Source: Planctomycetota bacterium
GTDB lineage: Bacteria; Planctomycetota; GCA-002687715; DRQF01
DNA length: 17,106 nt
NCBI GenBank assembly: GCA_015485455.1
Contig: WFTN01000376.1
Location: 1-17,106 of the forward strand
Direction: 5' to 3'
Below, piece by piece: positions 7,933 to 15,704 of the stretch. The notes under the pieces are model-generated. The model was not told where the DNA came from and ran no database searches. It saw only the letters and a program-made list of their open reading frames with translations. Numbering within the stretch: position 1 is the stretch's first letter; each line of letters opens with the position of its first letter. Both the position numbers and the translations under genes were made by a program.

Positions 7933-9711
7933 ATGGATCAATGTTCTCAAGAGGTGACAGAGTCAGGGATCTTTTGGACCTTAGGAGGTATTCGACGTCG
8001 AGCCGACATCCTCGATCATGCCCAGGCTAGCAGCGGCGGAGGGGTCTGGTCTTCATCAAACATCTTCGGGTTTCGCGCTACCATTGATTTTGATCCTCGG
8101 GGCCGTGTTCCAGCGTGCTGGATATCGCGGGGGCAGTTCGACGACAGAGGTGCCTTTGATCAAGCCAAGGATTGTCTCGAGCAAGATTCTGCCGCTTGGG
8201 TCATTCCTGATTTGGTGAGTTGCTCGCCACCATGGTGGGATGAAGAGAACCAGTCAGAACTTGTTGTATGGGGAGATGGGAAAGAAAAGCATACGTTCGC
8301 GCTCAGTAGCAAGGAAACCATCGCGAGTTTGGGCTCTCGGAAATGGCGTGATGTCATGCGCGAGAACTTGAGACGATTCGTCGAGGTTTGGGAGGCCGGT
8401 CCCTATGGTGGTGTTACACCGGCATATTGTCTGGGTTATGGCACTTTTGATTCCTGGATTCATCACGGATCAACGGAAGGGTACTTCGCGGACTACAACC
8501 CATACCTCTTGGATGAATTTCGCATCTGGTTGGGGCACCAATATGGGACTGTTCAAGAGTTGGAAAAGGCTTGGGGCCGCAGCATCCAATGTGAATCTGA
8601 TTGCGTTCCGACCGCGTTACGACGCATGGAAGTGGCACCCACTGGATTCCGGGACCCTGTAGACAATCGTGATGCTATTGATTTTGAGTGGTTCTTGGCA
8701 GACTTCACCGCCACATTGTTCATGGACATGGCGGAGGGCGTTAAGTTAGTAACTCAGAATCGCAAGTTGTTTGGGGCGCGCTATGGCGACTTTATGAACT
8801 TGGCAGCGGTTCAAAATGGTATTCAAAATAGCGGTTGCTTGGGGTTAGGGAAAGTTCTTGATTGCGAAGCAATTGATTTTTTGGTGGGGAGCCAAGTGGA
8901 TTGGTGTGGGCACGAAGATGCTGTTTTTCCGGCGCTGCCCGCCGCAAGCTGTCAGCTGCATGGAAAGGCCTTTTTTCTTTCTACCGCAATCTGGACAGGG
9001 CAGACACATCTTTCAGCCCGTGAAACCCGAGCTAATCATGGTTTCGCTCGTGGCCGAGGTTATGGGTCTTGGTCTCATCAAGAAGTCAGCGAGGTGGTGT
9101 CCGGCCGATCCAAGGCCGAGGTCGCTTTCGTATTGGACGACTTGAGTTTTCTCTATGTCCAAAGGGCTAAGGAGCAGTTTCGTTTTGTGCTTCACCGGCA
9201 AGCTTTGGAACTGGCAGCCCTGGGAATCCCTTTTGACTTTATTCTTCAAAGAGACTTGTATGATGTGGAGCCATATCGCTTCCTCATGTTCCCAAACACG
9301 GCATTCGCTTCGGATGAGACTCGTCAACGTTTGCCATCATTGTTGAGTGGCTGGAAAGCAACGGCCTTGTGGTTGGTAGCGCCAGGATTCGCGAATACGG
9401 ATGTGGCGTTTGAGAACGCAGAGAGCCTGACGGGGTTCAAGCTTCATAAACCGGAGGAGCCCCATAGTGTCATGGCCTCCGTGGGCTATGAAGGTATCAA
9501 TTTGAGCTTTGGTACCGAGGAACTGCGGGCCCACACGCCTTTTTTTGACGAGGGCCCATACCGGGTTATGGGGAGATACGTTGAGTCGGGTTTGCCGGCC
9601 CTTGGTGAATGTTCCAAAGGCAGCATGCGCTCAATTTTTTCCGCAGTCCCGGGAGTTCCAGCGATCCTGTTGCGGAAGTTTTGTTTCGAGGCTGGGGTTT
9701 CCCTTGGGTGA
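7933..9711 (+). CDS. GH42-like glycoside hydrolase family protein, active site doubtful, 3' end possibly disrupted
   Basis: The start ATG at 7933 has AGGA about 11 bases upstream; a TTG at 7881 (7879-7881) is a longer alternative. The protein has 592 residues and no signal peptide. The core resembles beta-galactosidase-like TIM barrels: an N-terminal strand region, FADYNPYLLDEFRIWLGHQYGT followed by VQELEKAWG (typical of GH42-type proteins, quoted here in two parts), and a second domain starting AEVAFVLDD with LHRQALELAALGIPFDFI and PYRFLMFPNTAF, like the GH42 trimerisation domain. Where relatives have an acidic run after LHGK, this protein has AFFLSTAIWTGQTHLSA, so a catalytic acid may be lost. 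The frame ends at TGA 9709-9711 right after LLRKFCFEAGVSLG, where relatives usually continue for another 60-70 residues, and remnants of that tail seem to follow in other frames. A real but degenerate enzyme, or a recent pseudogene, are both possible. Confidence 0.7.
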   Translation: MDQCSQEVTESGIFWTLGGIRRRADILDHAQASSGGGVWSSSNIFGFRATIDFDPRGRVPACWISRGQFDDRGAFDQAKDCLEQDSAAWVIPDLVSCSPPWWDEENQSELVVWGDGKEKHTFALSSKETIASLGSRKWRDVMRENLRRFVEVWEAGPYGGVTPAYCLGYGTFDSWIHHGSTEGYFADYNPYLLDEFRIWLGHQYGTVQELEKAWGRSIQCESDCVPTALRRMEVAPTGFRDPVDNRDAIDFEWFLADFTATLFMDMAEGVKLVTQNRKLFGARYGDFMNLAAVQNGIQNSGCLGLGKVLDCEAIDFLVGSQVDWCGHEDAVFPALPAASCQLHGKAFFLSTAIWTGQTHLSARETRANHGFARGRGYGSWSHQEVSEVVSGRSKAEVAFVLDDLSFLYVQRAKEQFRFVLHRQALELAALGIPFDFILQRDLYDVEPYRFLMFPNTAFASDETRQRLPSLLSGWKATALWLVAPGFANTDVAFENAESLTGFKLHKPEEPHSVMASVGYEGINLSFGTEELRAHTPFFDEGPYRVMGRYVESGLPALGECSKGSMRSIFSAVPGVPAILLRKFCFEAGVSLG

Positions 9712-9916
9712 ACGGATTCTCGTGCCTTTGGGATGTTCTGCCCAATCATTCTTGAAAAAGATATTCGCATTGCTCAGGTAGTTGATTAAGATCGCGTATC
9801 TTCCACGATTACCATGGTCTATGACCTGGGCAGGGCAGAGAATTCTCAGCCCTCTCAGGGGGCGTTGACTTACAGCCGTGCAGGCGGAGTCTTTCTCAAT
9901 TGGAGCCGTAGTTCTC
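9712..9916 (+). other. Apparent frameshifted remnant of the GH42-like C-terminal domain
   Basis: After the TGA the same frame reads TDSRAFGMF. A second frame offers DVLPNHS, a third SFLKKIFALLR and IAYLPRL, and the first frame again gives MVYDLGRAENSQPSQGALTY. Joined across indels these pieces resemble the end of GH42-like proteins (a TDS...NxxFL...LPR...VYDL pattern, from memory). No intact gene fits this stretch. The plus-strand open frame at 9814-10056 overlaps the next gene and looks spurious. Either the hydrolase 3' end has decayed or the assembly has indels here. Confidence 0.35.
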
Positions 9917-11479
9917 TTGAATATCACGTTAGCTCCCCGCGGAGGACTAAGTCACAGCGGAGGGAAGGTCGTCTTGTTCTTCCCCAAGTTTCGGGCACCG
10001 CAGCATCCCGTCTGGATGCCACTCGAAATCATGACGCTTGGTGTCTCCTTGTGTGACGCTGGCTTCGAAGTCCAACTGATCGACGAGAGAACCGAGCCTG
10101 ACGCCGTAGGGATTGCTAATGTTGCTGTTCAGGGGGCCTTGTTCATCGGAATCTCAGCTCGTCCTGGCGACCAGGTTGATCGATCCTTGGAACTTTTCGA
10201 CTTGCTCAAGGAACATCACCCTGGCACTCCGATTGTCTGGGGTGGGTGGTTTCCTTCGACATTTCCGGACGCCTGTTTGAAGATTGAGAACCTTGATTTT
10301 GTAGTTCAAGGAGGAGCGGATACATCCTTAGTTGAACTTGCTTTGCGTATCCGTGACGCCGATGGAGATGTGCGAGGGCTCAAGGGCGTGAATGCTCGTG
10401 ATGGGAAGAATATTGTACGCAATCCACGACGGCCTCTTGAGAACCTTGCCAAGACACCGAGAATCCCCTGGGCTTTGTTTCCCGTTCACGAATATCTCAC
10501 AGCTGATGGTTGTATCAATCTCTACACCAGTCGCGGGTGCCCAGGGCGTTGTCGGTTCTGTGGTGTCCCCAGTGTCTTTCCCGGAGTTTGGACTGGCTAC
10601 GAAGCCGAGAGAGTTGTCGATGATATTGAGACGCTTCATGGAATGGGGGGACGAATTTTTAAGGTTCTCGATACGGATATGTTTCCCGACCACGAACGTG
10701 TACGGGAGATCTGCCGTCTCCTCATCCAACGCGACTTGAATATTCGTTGGATTGCAGACGTCCGAATAAAGGACGTGATTCAGTTTGACTCGGAAATGTG
10801 GGACTTGTTGCGCCGTAGTGGTTGCGCCGAGTTGGAAACTGGAGGTGAATCTGGAGCCGAAGACCTACTTGACGCGATGCAAAAGGAATGCACTGCTGGA
10901 GAAATCTACGATGGCGTGAAAGTGATTGTCGACCACGGGATTGCAGCTCGAGTTAACTTCATCTTGGGATTGCCGAATGAAACCAAGAATCTGCTCAATG
11001 AAACCCTGCGCCTTGTTCATCGGATCGGACTTCTGGGACCCAAAGCCAAATTCCAATTCTATCGTTTCACCCCCTCTCCAGCGACGCGGTTTGGTTCAGA
11101 AACTTGGCACTCCAAAAATTCAAGGCACGATGGAAGCGTGCCTGTGGATGTTCGAGCTCTCAATGGCGTGCCCATCAACCATGATAAAGCTCCTATGTTT
11201 TGGTTGAAGAAATCGGACGAGGCAAGAGTTAAGCGTTTCTACTATTTGCACCTGCCATTGGCCTACTACTTCCAAGATGACGGGCGAAAAGGGATCAAGC
11301 GTTGGGGATTGAGGTTGCTCATGAAATTGGCGAGGGCGCGGATTCGTTTTGGATTTTCATCGCTTCCCTTCGAGAGCTTTCTTTGTGATGCCTTTGATCG
11401 TCCGCTCCCGAGATCGAGAGAGCATGAGTGGCTTGAACTCAATGAGGCAGCCAGCGCCGAGATGCCAATTGTGGAATAG
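9917..11479 (+). CDS. B12-binding-like radical SAM protein (2)
   Basis: The B12-binding-like domain begins at KVVLFFPKFRAPQHPVW (KVV near base 9967) and runs through SLCDAGFEVQLIDERTEPDA, ALFIGISARPGDQV and TPIVWGGWFPSTFPDACL. The radical SAM core carries Cys-x3-Cys-x2-Cys in SRGCPGRCRFCGVPS (first Cys codon 10538-10540), followed by KVLDTDMFPDHERV, IRWIADVRIKDV and ETGGESGAEDLL, a variant of the usual GxES strand. A C-terminal region of about 120 residues (FYRFTPSPATRF to the end) is helical and Arg-rich. The start is uncertain: GTG 9878 is the longest, while TTG 9917 has GGAG 11 bases upstream and removes a tail that has no homology I recognise, so I chose TTG. The likely role is SAM-dependent chemistry on an unknown substrate. 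It converges with the third radical SAM gene. Confidence 0.85.
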   Translation: MNITLAPRGGLSHSGGKVVLFFPKFRAPQHPVWMPLEIMTLGVSLCDAGFEVQLIDERTEPDAVGIANVAVQGALFIGISARPGDQVDRSLELFDLLKEHHPGTPIVWGGWFPSTFPDACLKIENLDFVVQGGADTSLVELALRIRDADGDVRGLKGVNARDGKNIVRNPRRPLENLAKTPRIPWALFPVHEYLTADGCINLYTSRGCPGRCRFCGVPSVFPGVWTGYEAERVVDDIETLHGMGGRIFKVLDTDMFPDHERVREICRLLIQRDLNIRWIADVRIKDVIQFDSEMWDLLRRSGCAELETGGESGAEDLLDAMQKECTAGEIYDGVKVIVDHGIAARVNFILGLPNETKNLLNETLRLVHRIGLLGPKAKFQFYRFTPSPATRFGSETWHSKNSRHDGSVPVDVRALNGVPINHDKAPMFWLKKSDEARVKRFYYLHLPLAYYFQDDGRKGIKRWGLRLLMKLARARIRFGFSSLPFESFLCDAFDRPLPRSREHEWLELNEAASAEMPIVE

Positions 11480-11539
11480 TTGGAGGGTGCGAGATCAAGG
11501 AGAACCGTTGGCCGCTAGCCTCGTAAAACGGGTGAACCT

Positions 11540-11556
11540 GTTGGTTTGGGACCAAC
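11540..11556. terminator. Small hairpin between convergent genes
   Basis: GTTGGT-TTGGG-ACCAAC is a perfect 6-bp stem with a 5-nt loop in the 85-bp gap between two convergent radical SAM genes. It could stop both transcripts. It lacks a strong U tract on either strand. Confidence 0.3.
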
Positions 11557-11564
11557 CATCCTGT

Positions 11565-13121
11565 CTAACTCCGTATCTCGTTGTTGAATGGATAGTAGGT
11601 CCCATGATGAGGGATTCCGCCTGCCTCACGCAGTAACTTCGCAATTTTTGACCGAACAACTTCGCTGACCGGAAGGGTCTGGAGATCGTATCCTGTTTCT
11701 GTGACGCAGAAATCTATGTATTCGGCGATGGAGGTCTTGGAATGGCAATCGTCGGTTAAGTCGATCATTCTGGTCAGGCGATAGTCATCGAAATGAAACT
11801 TGAGAGACGTGTCCTGGATCATCTTTCGGATTTCAGCTGGGCTGACTTCGGTGAACCAATCCTGGCTGTCCTGGGGTACGGTGGAGTAGCCAAATTCCGC
11901 ATCCATCTTACCGTTCGTTAGATCCGTAACTTGATTGCGAATCTCAGTGCCTTCGAATGGCTGGACATGAAACATGAGCGCCATGTGGGCCGCCGACGAC
12001 AGTAGGTCGTCGATTGTCAGTTGCATTTCCTTCCGTGTCTCGGTGGGGAATCCAAACATAGTAAAGGTCGATGTAAAAATGTTGTACTTATCAGAAAGTT
12101 CGATCGCCTGTCGAAGACGATCCAGCTTGTTGTGCTTCTTGACAAGTTTCTGAATGCGTGGGGAGGCACTCTCAATGGCGAGGCTCCAGTGGTAGGTCCC
12201 TGCTTCTTTGGCTGCTGCGATAAACTCTTCTGTCATGAGGTCACCACGCAGACCGTTGGGGAAAGCGAAGGACAATTTCCAATTGCGTTTCACGACTCCA
12301 TCAAAAAAATCTATGGCTCTTTTTCGATCGGCGTTGAAGATGTCGTCGACGATTTGAAACTCAGTGACGCCATGGCTGGCCATGAGTCCTTCCATTTCAG
12401 TATAGACGTTCTCAATGCTTCTTTTTCTCACTGTCTTGCCGAAATGGTCGTGACAGTATGTGCACTGGAAATAACATCCCCGCGTTGTGAAAAGCGATGT
12501 TGCTTTTCCTTTGGGACGAAGGCCAGTCATGGTCTTAAACTCTTGATAGGCGTCAAGGTCGATTCCCGTGTAGTCTGGGAATTCGATCGTATCCAAGTCT
12601 GAGATGAGTGGGCGTGAGCCTGACGTCCTGCGTCCCTTGCCATCCCACCACTGAACTCCAGTAACATTGTGCCCATTTCCACCGGCCAAGATATCGGCGA
12701 CCAGTTCAACGAAGGTGATTTCCCCTTCCAAAGGCACGATAAGATCGATGTTGGAGTCCTTGAATAGGCTAAGGGAGAGAGTTGCTGCGTGTGGTCCCCC
12801 CGCAACAACGATGCAGCTCGGGTTAGCTGCCTTAGCGATTTCGGCTACCATGGGATAAACATCGCTTTGCGACGAGAACCCTCGAATGCCAATGATGTCT
12901 GGTTGGACGTCCGCGAGGAATGACTCCGCCACTGGGCGCAGGAATGTTTGTTGTGGTATCAAGCCCATGTCGCCCACGATGATCTCAACACGATCACCAA
13001 ATTGGGCGCGAAGGGCGGCGGAGATGTATTGAATCCCCAGAGGGACCATGACGATTTCCCAGTTGTCTTTCTCGGAAGCGAGATTCACTAGGGCAATCTT
13101 TAGAGTTCTTAGTGTCGTCAC
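11565..13121 (-). CDS. B12-binding-like radical SAM protein (3)
   Basis: This is a 518-residue protein from GTG 13121, supported by a GAGG ribosome site seven bases upstream. The N-terminal domain is of B12-binding type (LKIALVNLASEKDNWE, PDIIGIRGFSSQSD, CIVVAGGPHAATLS). The linker GEITFVELVADIL and the DLDTIEFPDYTG strand are typical of this family. The 4Fe-4S motif is Cys216-x3-Cys220-x2-Cys223 (TRGCYFQCTYCHDHFGK), followed by FQIVDDIFNADRKRA, WSLAIESASPRIQKLV and FTMFGFPTETRKEM, all radical SAM core landmarks. A roughly 100-residue C-terminal tail has two Cys residues (TDDCHSK, YIDFCVTETG). Such proteins include methyltransferases and cyclases; I cannot name the substrate. The N-terminus faces a 159-bp divergent region shared with the DUF4139-like gene, which should hold both promoters, although I see no convincing -35/-10 pair. 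Confidence 0.88.
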   Translation of the reverse strand: MTTLRTLKIALVNLASEKDNWEIVMVPLGIQYISAALRAQFGDRVEIIVGDMGLIPQQTFLRPVAESFLADVQPDIIGIRGFSSQSDVYPMVAEIAKAANPSCIVVAGGPHAATLSLSLFKDSNIDLIVPLEGEITFVELVADILAGGNGHNVTGVQWWDGKGRRTSGSRPLISDLDTIEFPDYTGIDLDAYQEFKTMTGLRPKGKATSLFTTRGCYFQCTYCHDHFGKTVRKRSIENVYTEMEGLMASHGVTEFQIVDDIFNADRKRAIDFFDGVVKRNWKLSFAFPNGLRGDLMTEEFIAAAKEAGTYHWSLAIESASPRIQKLVKKHNKLDRLRQAIELSDKYNIFTSTFTMFGFPTETRKEMQLTIDDLLSSAAHMALMFHVQPFEGTEIRNQVTDLTNGKMDAEFGYSTVPQDSQDWFTEVSPAEIRKMIQDTSLKFHFDDYRLTRMIDLTDDCHSKTSIAEYIDFCVTETGYDLQTLPVSEVVRSKIAKLLREAGGIPHHGTYYPFNNEIRS

Positions 13122-13280
13122 GTTTTTGCCTCGGTCGAGATCTTATCATATCAGAGAGCAGTTGGTAGAGTCCTCAATGACGGTTCGTTAGGCCAAGGTT
13201 GCTGACGATATGTTACTAAGCCGTTACTCAGGCTGGCTCCAGGATGACTACAAATAGTGAGTCACTTTCTGGAGGTCATC

Positions 13281-14966
13281 ATGAATATTCTAGTTCTCGT
13301 TTTCTTGTTCATCCTTTGTCCTAGGCAGTTTCTCTTGGCCCAGAATGAGGCGACTCAGTTAGACGATCCTCAATTGGGGCTCCCGGTTCGAGAACTCGTG
13401 GTGTTCAAGGATGGTCATGCACTTGTTCACCATCAAGGGCAAGTGGTTTTGGATGACAACAAGGCCATCGCTTTTCAGGATTTGCCCAAGCCGTTGATGG
13501 GGACTTTCTGGCCCTCTGTGAGAACACCTGGCTGGAAGATCAATTCCACCACTGCGGGTTGGCGCATGGTGGCGGAAGATCGGAACGTGTCGACCTTGGC
13601 CGAGTTGATCCTCGAGAACTGTGGGGCTCGTGTCATGGTGACCGAAAAAGACGATGTGCGCTATTCTGGGAGGCTCCTGAAAGCGGACGCCATCGTTGGC
13701 ACTATCGTCCTAATTGAAGTTGAGGAGGGACTCAAAACTCTGCCCATAGCGCGCATTCGAGATGTGACTTTTCTTGACGCCAAACCCAAGAGAAAGCGAG
13801 TCTTCAAGGAAAGAAAACGTGTTCTTGCCTATAGTCTGAGTCAAGAGGACGAGAATGTTGCAGGGAAGGTAGAGCTGGGGCTCTCCTATGTCAGCTCGGG
13901 TTTTCGTTGGATTCCCAATTATCGCATTGAGGTTGATGGCGAGGGAAAAGCGCTTGTTCACATGCGGGCAACTTTGGTGAATGACCTGCGCGACTTGGAT
14001 GATTGCCTCATTCAGCTTGTTGTGGGTGTGCCGAACTTCTCATTCTCTGGTATGGCTGATCCCATGGCGCTCGCCTATGGGGTGCAGCAAGTGGGAAGCC
14101 AACTGAGTAACTTCGCTAGCAACTACGATTCCAACATGTTCTCGAATGCCGTTAGAACACAGGTTCTTAATCCTTTACCTGTAGCTTCCACAACAGCCCC
14201 TGCCACCGGATATCAATTTGGCGCTGGAAAGGCTGTAGAGGATTTCTATGTGTTCAGTGTTCCGGGGATTACCCTCAAGAAAAATGAACGCATGAGCGTG
14301 GCGCTGGGATCGTTCGAATTCAACTATTCCGACCACTATGTCTTGGATATTCCTGTTCAAGTGCCGGGGGAGATTAGATCCAACTATCAGCCGAATCGAA
14401 CTCAGTGGGACAAACTGGCCTCAATGCCAAAGGTGATGCATCAGATCCGTCTGCGGAATCGCAGTAAGATCCCTTTAACCACGGCTCCAGCTTTGATTTT
14501 CTCGAAGGGGCGGGTCGTTTCTCAATCTTTGTTGCGCTACACACCTGCAGGCGGTCTATGCTCTTTGGATCTCAGCAAAGCTATCGATATTCACGTCGAG
14601 AAGGAAGACTTCGAAGTGGGCCGGGTGGCAGACGCCAAGTCTCTCGGTGGGCGCACTTACCATCAGGTTAATTACTCGGGCCGCGTTCGCTTAGCGAATC
14701 ATGACAACAAGAAGATTGTTGTTGAGGTGAATCGCTATCTTGTTGGTCACATGGACGAGAGTCCTGAAGGTGGAGAACGTCACACCCTGAGTCCTTTTGA
14801 CGATTTAGATACGGTTTTCGGCCCGACAAGCTCAGGGTCATCGCATCGCGGATGGGCGTCGTGGTGGCGCCAGGTTAACGCCATCGAGAAAGTATCTTGG
14901 ACCGTGGTTCTTGATCCAAAGCAAGAACGAAGTTTAGGCTACACTTGGCACTACTACTGGAGATAG
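13281..14966 (+). CDS. Secreted DUF4139-like protein
   Basis: ATG 13281 is preceded by a strong GGAGG ribosome site five bases upstream and starts a signal peptide (MNILVLVFLFILCPRQFLLA). An in-frame ATG at 13257 would place this site inside the gene and bury the signal. The mature protein opens with LPVRELVVFKDGHALVHHQG. A central part (KVELGLSYVSSGFRWIPNYR to LVNDLRDLDDCLIQLVVGVP) matches the DUF4139 pattern: a conserved 'YV..G..W.P.Y' motif followed by a beta-rich domain. That domain is known from mucoidy-inhibitor-like proteins. No catalytic residues are apparent. A role at the envelope is inferred from export only. It ends 27 bp before the response regulator and may share its transcript. 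Confidence 0.8.
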   Translation: MNILVLVFLFILCPRQFLLAQNEATQLDDPQLGLPVRELVVFKDGHALVHHQGQVVLDDNKAIAFQDLPKPLMGTFWPSVRTPGWKINSTTAGWRMVAEDRNVSTLAELILENCGARVMVTEKDDVRYSGRLLKADAIVGTIVLIEVEEGLKTLPIARIRDVTFLDAKPKRKRVFKERKRVLAYSLSQEDENVAGKVELGLSYVSSGFRWIPNYRIEVDGEGKALVHMRATLVNDLRDLDDCLIQLVVGVPNFSFSGMADPMALAYGVQQVGSQLSNFASNYDSNMFSNAVRTQVLNPLPVASTTAPATGYQFGAGKAVEDFYVFSVPGITLKKNERMSVALGSFEFNYSDHYVLDIPVQVPGEIRSNYQPNRTQWDKLASMPKVMHQIRLRNRSKIPLTTAPALIFSKGRVVSQSLLRYTPAGGLCSLDLSKAIDIHVEKEDFEVGRVADAKSLGGRTYHQVNYSGRVRLANHDNKKIVVEVNRYLVGHMDESPEGGERHTLSPFDDLDTVFGPTSSGSSHRGWASWWRQVNAIEKVSWTVVLDPKQERSLGYTWHYYWR

Positions 14967-14993
14967 AATTGGGTTGTTCGCACTTGAGGTAAC

Positions 14994-15704
14994 ATGACTA
15001 TGAGCCAAGGCCGGATCTTAGTTGTCGAAGATGATGAGCCCATCAGACGTGGTCTGGTGGATGCGCTCAAATATGCCGGCTACGATGTTTGCCAAGCTGC
15101 AGACGGTGAAGCTGGTTTATTGGCTGCGACCTCAGGTGATGTAGACCTTGTTCTCTTGGATGTGTTGATGCCGAAGCGGGACGGATTTTCTGTTCTCAAA
15201 GAGATCCGCGGTCGAAGGCAGGATTTACCGGTCATCATGCTGACAGCCAAAGGAGAGGAAGAAGATCGTATCGGTGGACTCCGCGCTGGGGCTGATGACT
15301 ACGTCGTCAAGCCATTCTCAGCGGAAGAACTTTTGGCGCGGGTTGATGCAGTCTTGCGTCGCTCTCCACAACGGCGCAAGAACGTAGCCAGTCTCGAACT
15401 TGCTGGACGCCGCATTGACTTCAATCTTCGCACGATTACCCATGGAGACGGTTCTACCGTCGAATTGTCAGAACGGGAGTGCTGCTTATTGGCCTACTTA
15501 GCGCGGAACATGGGACGTTGTATTCCGCGGGACGAGCTTCTGTCCGCCGTTTGGGGACTTGATCCAAGGGGTATCAAGACGCGTACTGTTGACATGCACA
15601 TTGCCCGTCTGCGAGAGCGCCTGAAGGCAAATGAGGGCCAGGAGATCATTAAGACGATCCGGTCTCGGGGATACTTGCTTGAAGCCGGAACTGCCGAAGA
15701 ATGA
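14994..15704 (+). CDS. OmpR/PhoB-type response regulator
   Basis: The receiver domain covers residues about 6-120, with an acidic pocket Glu12-Asp13-Asp14 (VVEDDEP), phospho-acceptor Asp56 (LLDVLMP), Thr84 (IMLTAKG) and Lys106 (YVVKPFS). A winged-helix DNA-binding domain covers about 130-232 (ELSERECCLLAYLARNMGR, RTVDMHIARLRERL, IKTIRSRGYLLE). All key residues are present, so it should work as a phosphorylation-controlled transcription factor. The start may be ATG 14994 or ATG 15000. GAGG at 14986-14989 sits 4 or 10 bases before them, slightly favouring the second (MSQGRILVVEDD). The stop TGA overlaps the ATG of the kinase (ATGA), so the two are translationally coupled. Confidence 0.95.
   Translation: MTMSQGRILVVEDDEPIRRGLVDALKYAGYDVCQAADGEAGLLAATSGDVDLVLLDVLMPKRDGFSVLKEIRGRRQDLPVIMLTAKGEEEDRIGGLRAGADDYVVKPFSAEELLARVDAVLRRSPQRRKNVASLELAGRRIDFNLRTITHGDGSTVELSERECCLLAYLARNMGRCIPRDELLSAVWGLDPRGIKTRTVDMHIARLRERLKANEGQEIIKTIRSRGYLLEAGTAEE

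Noticed and set aside
9709..9711. TGA at the end of the GH42-like gene as a third selenocysteine codon
   Set aside because: A hairpin (TTGGG/CCCAA) does follow, but its loop lacks a leading G, the frame meets TAA after 25 codons, and the enzyme class gives no reason for Sec. Frameshift decay explains the region better.
9814..10056. Plus-strand open frame of 80 codons before radical SAM gene 2
   Set aside because: It overlaps the start of the radical SAM gene in another frame. Its first part fits better as remnant of the hydrolase tail.
12021..12602. Plus-strand open frame of 193 codons
   Set aside because: It is fully antisense to radical SAM gene 3, which has intact Fe-S and core motifs. 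It has no recognisable domain of its own.
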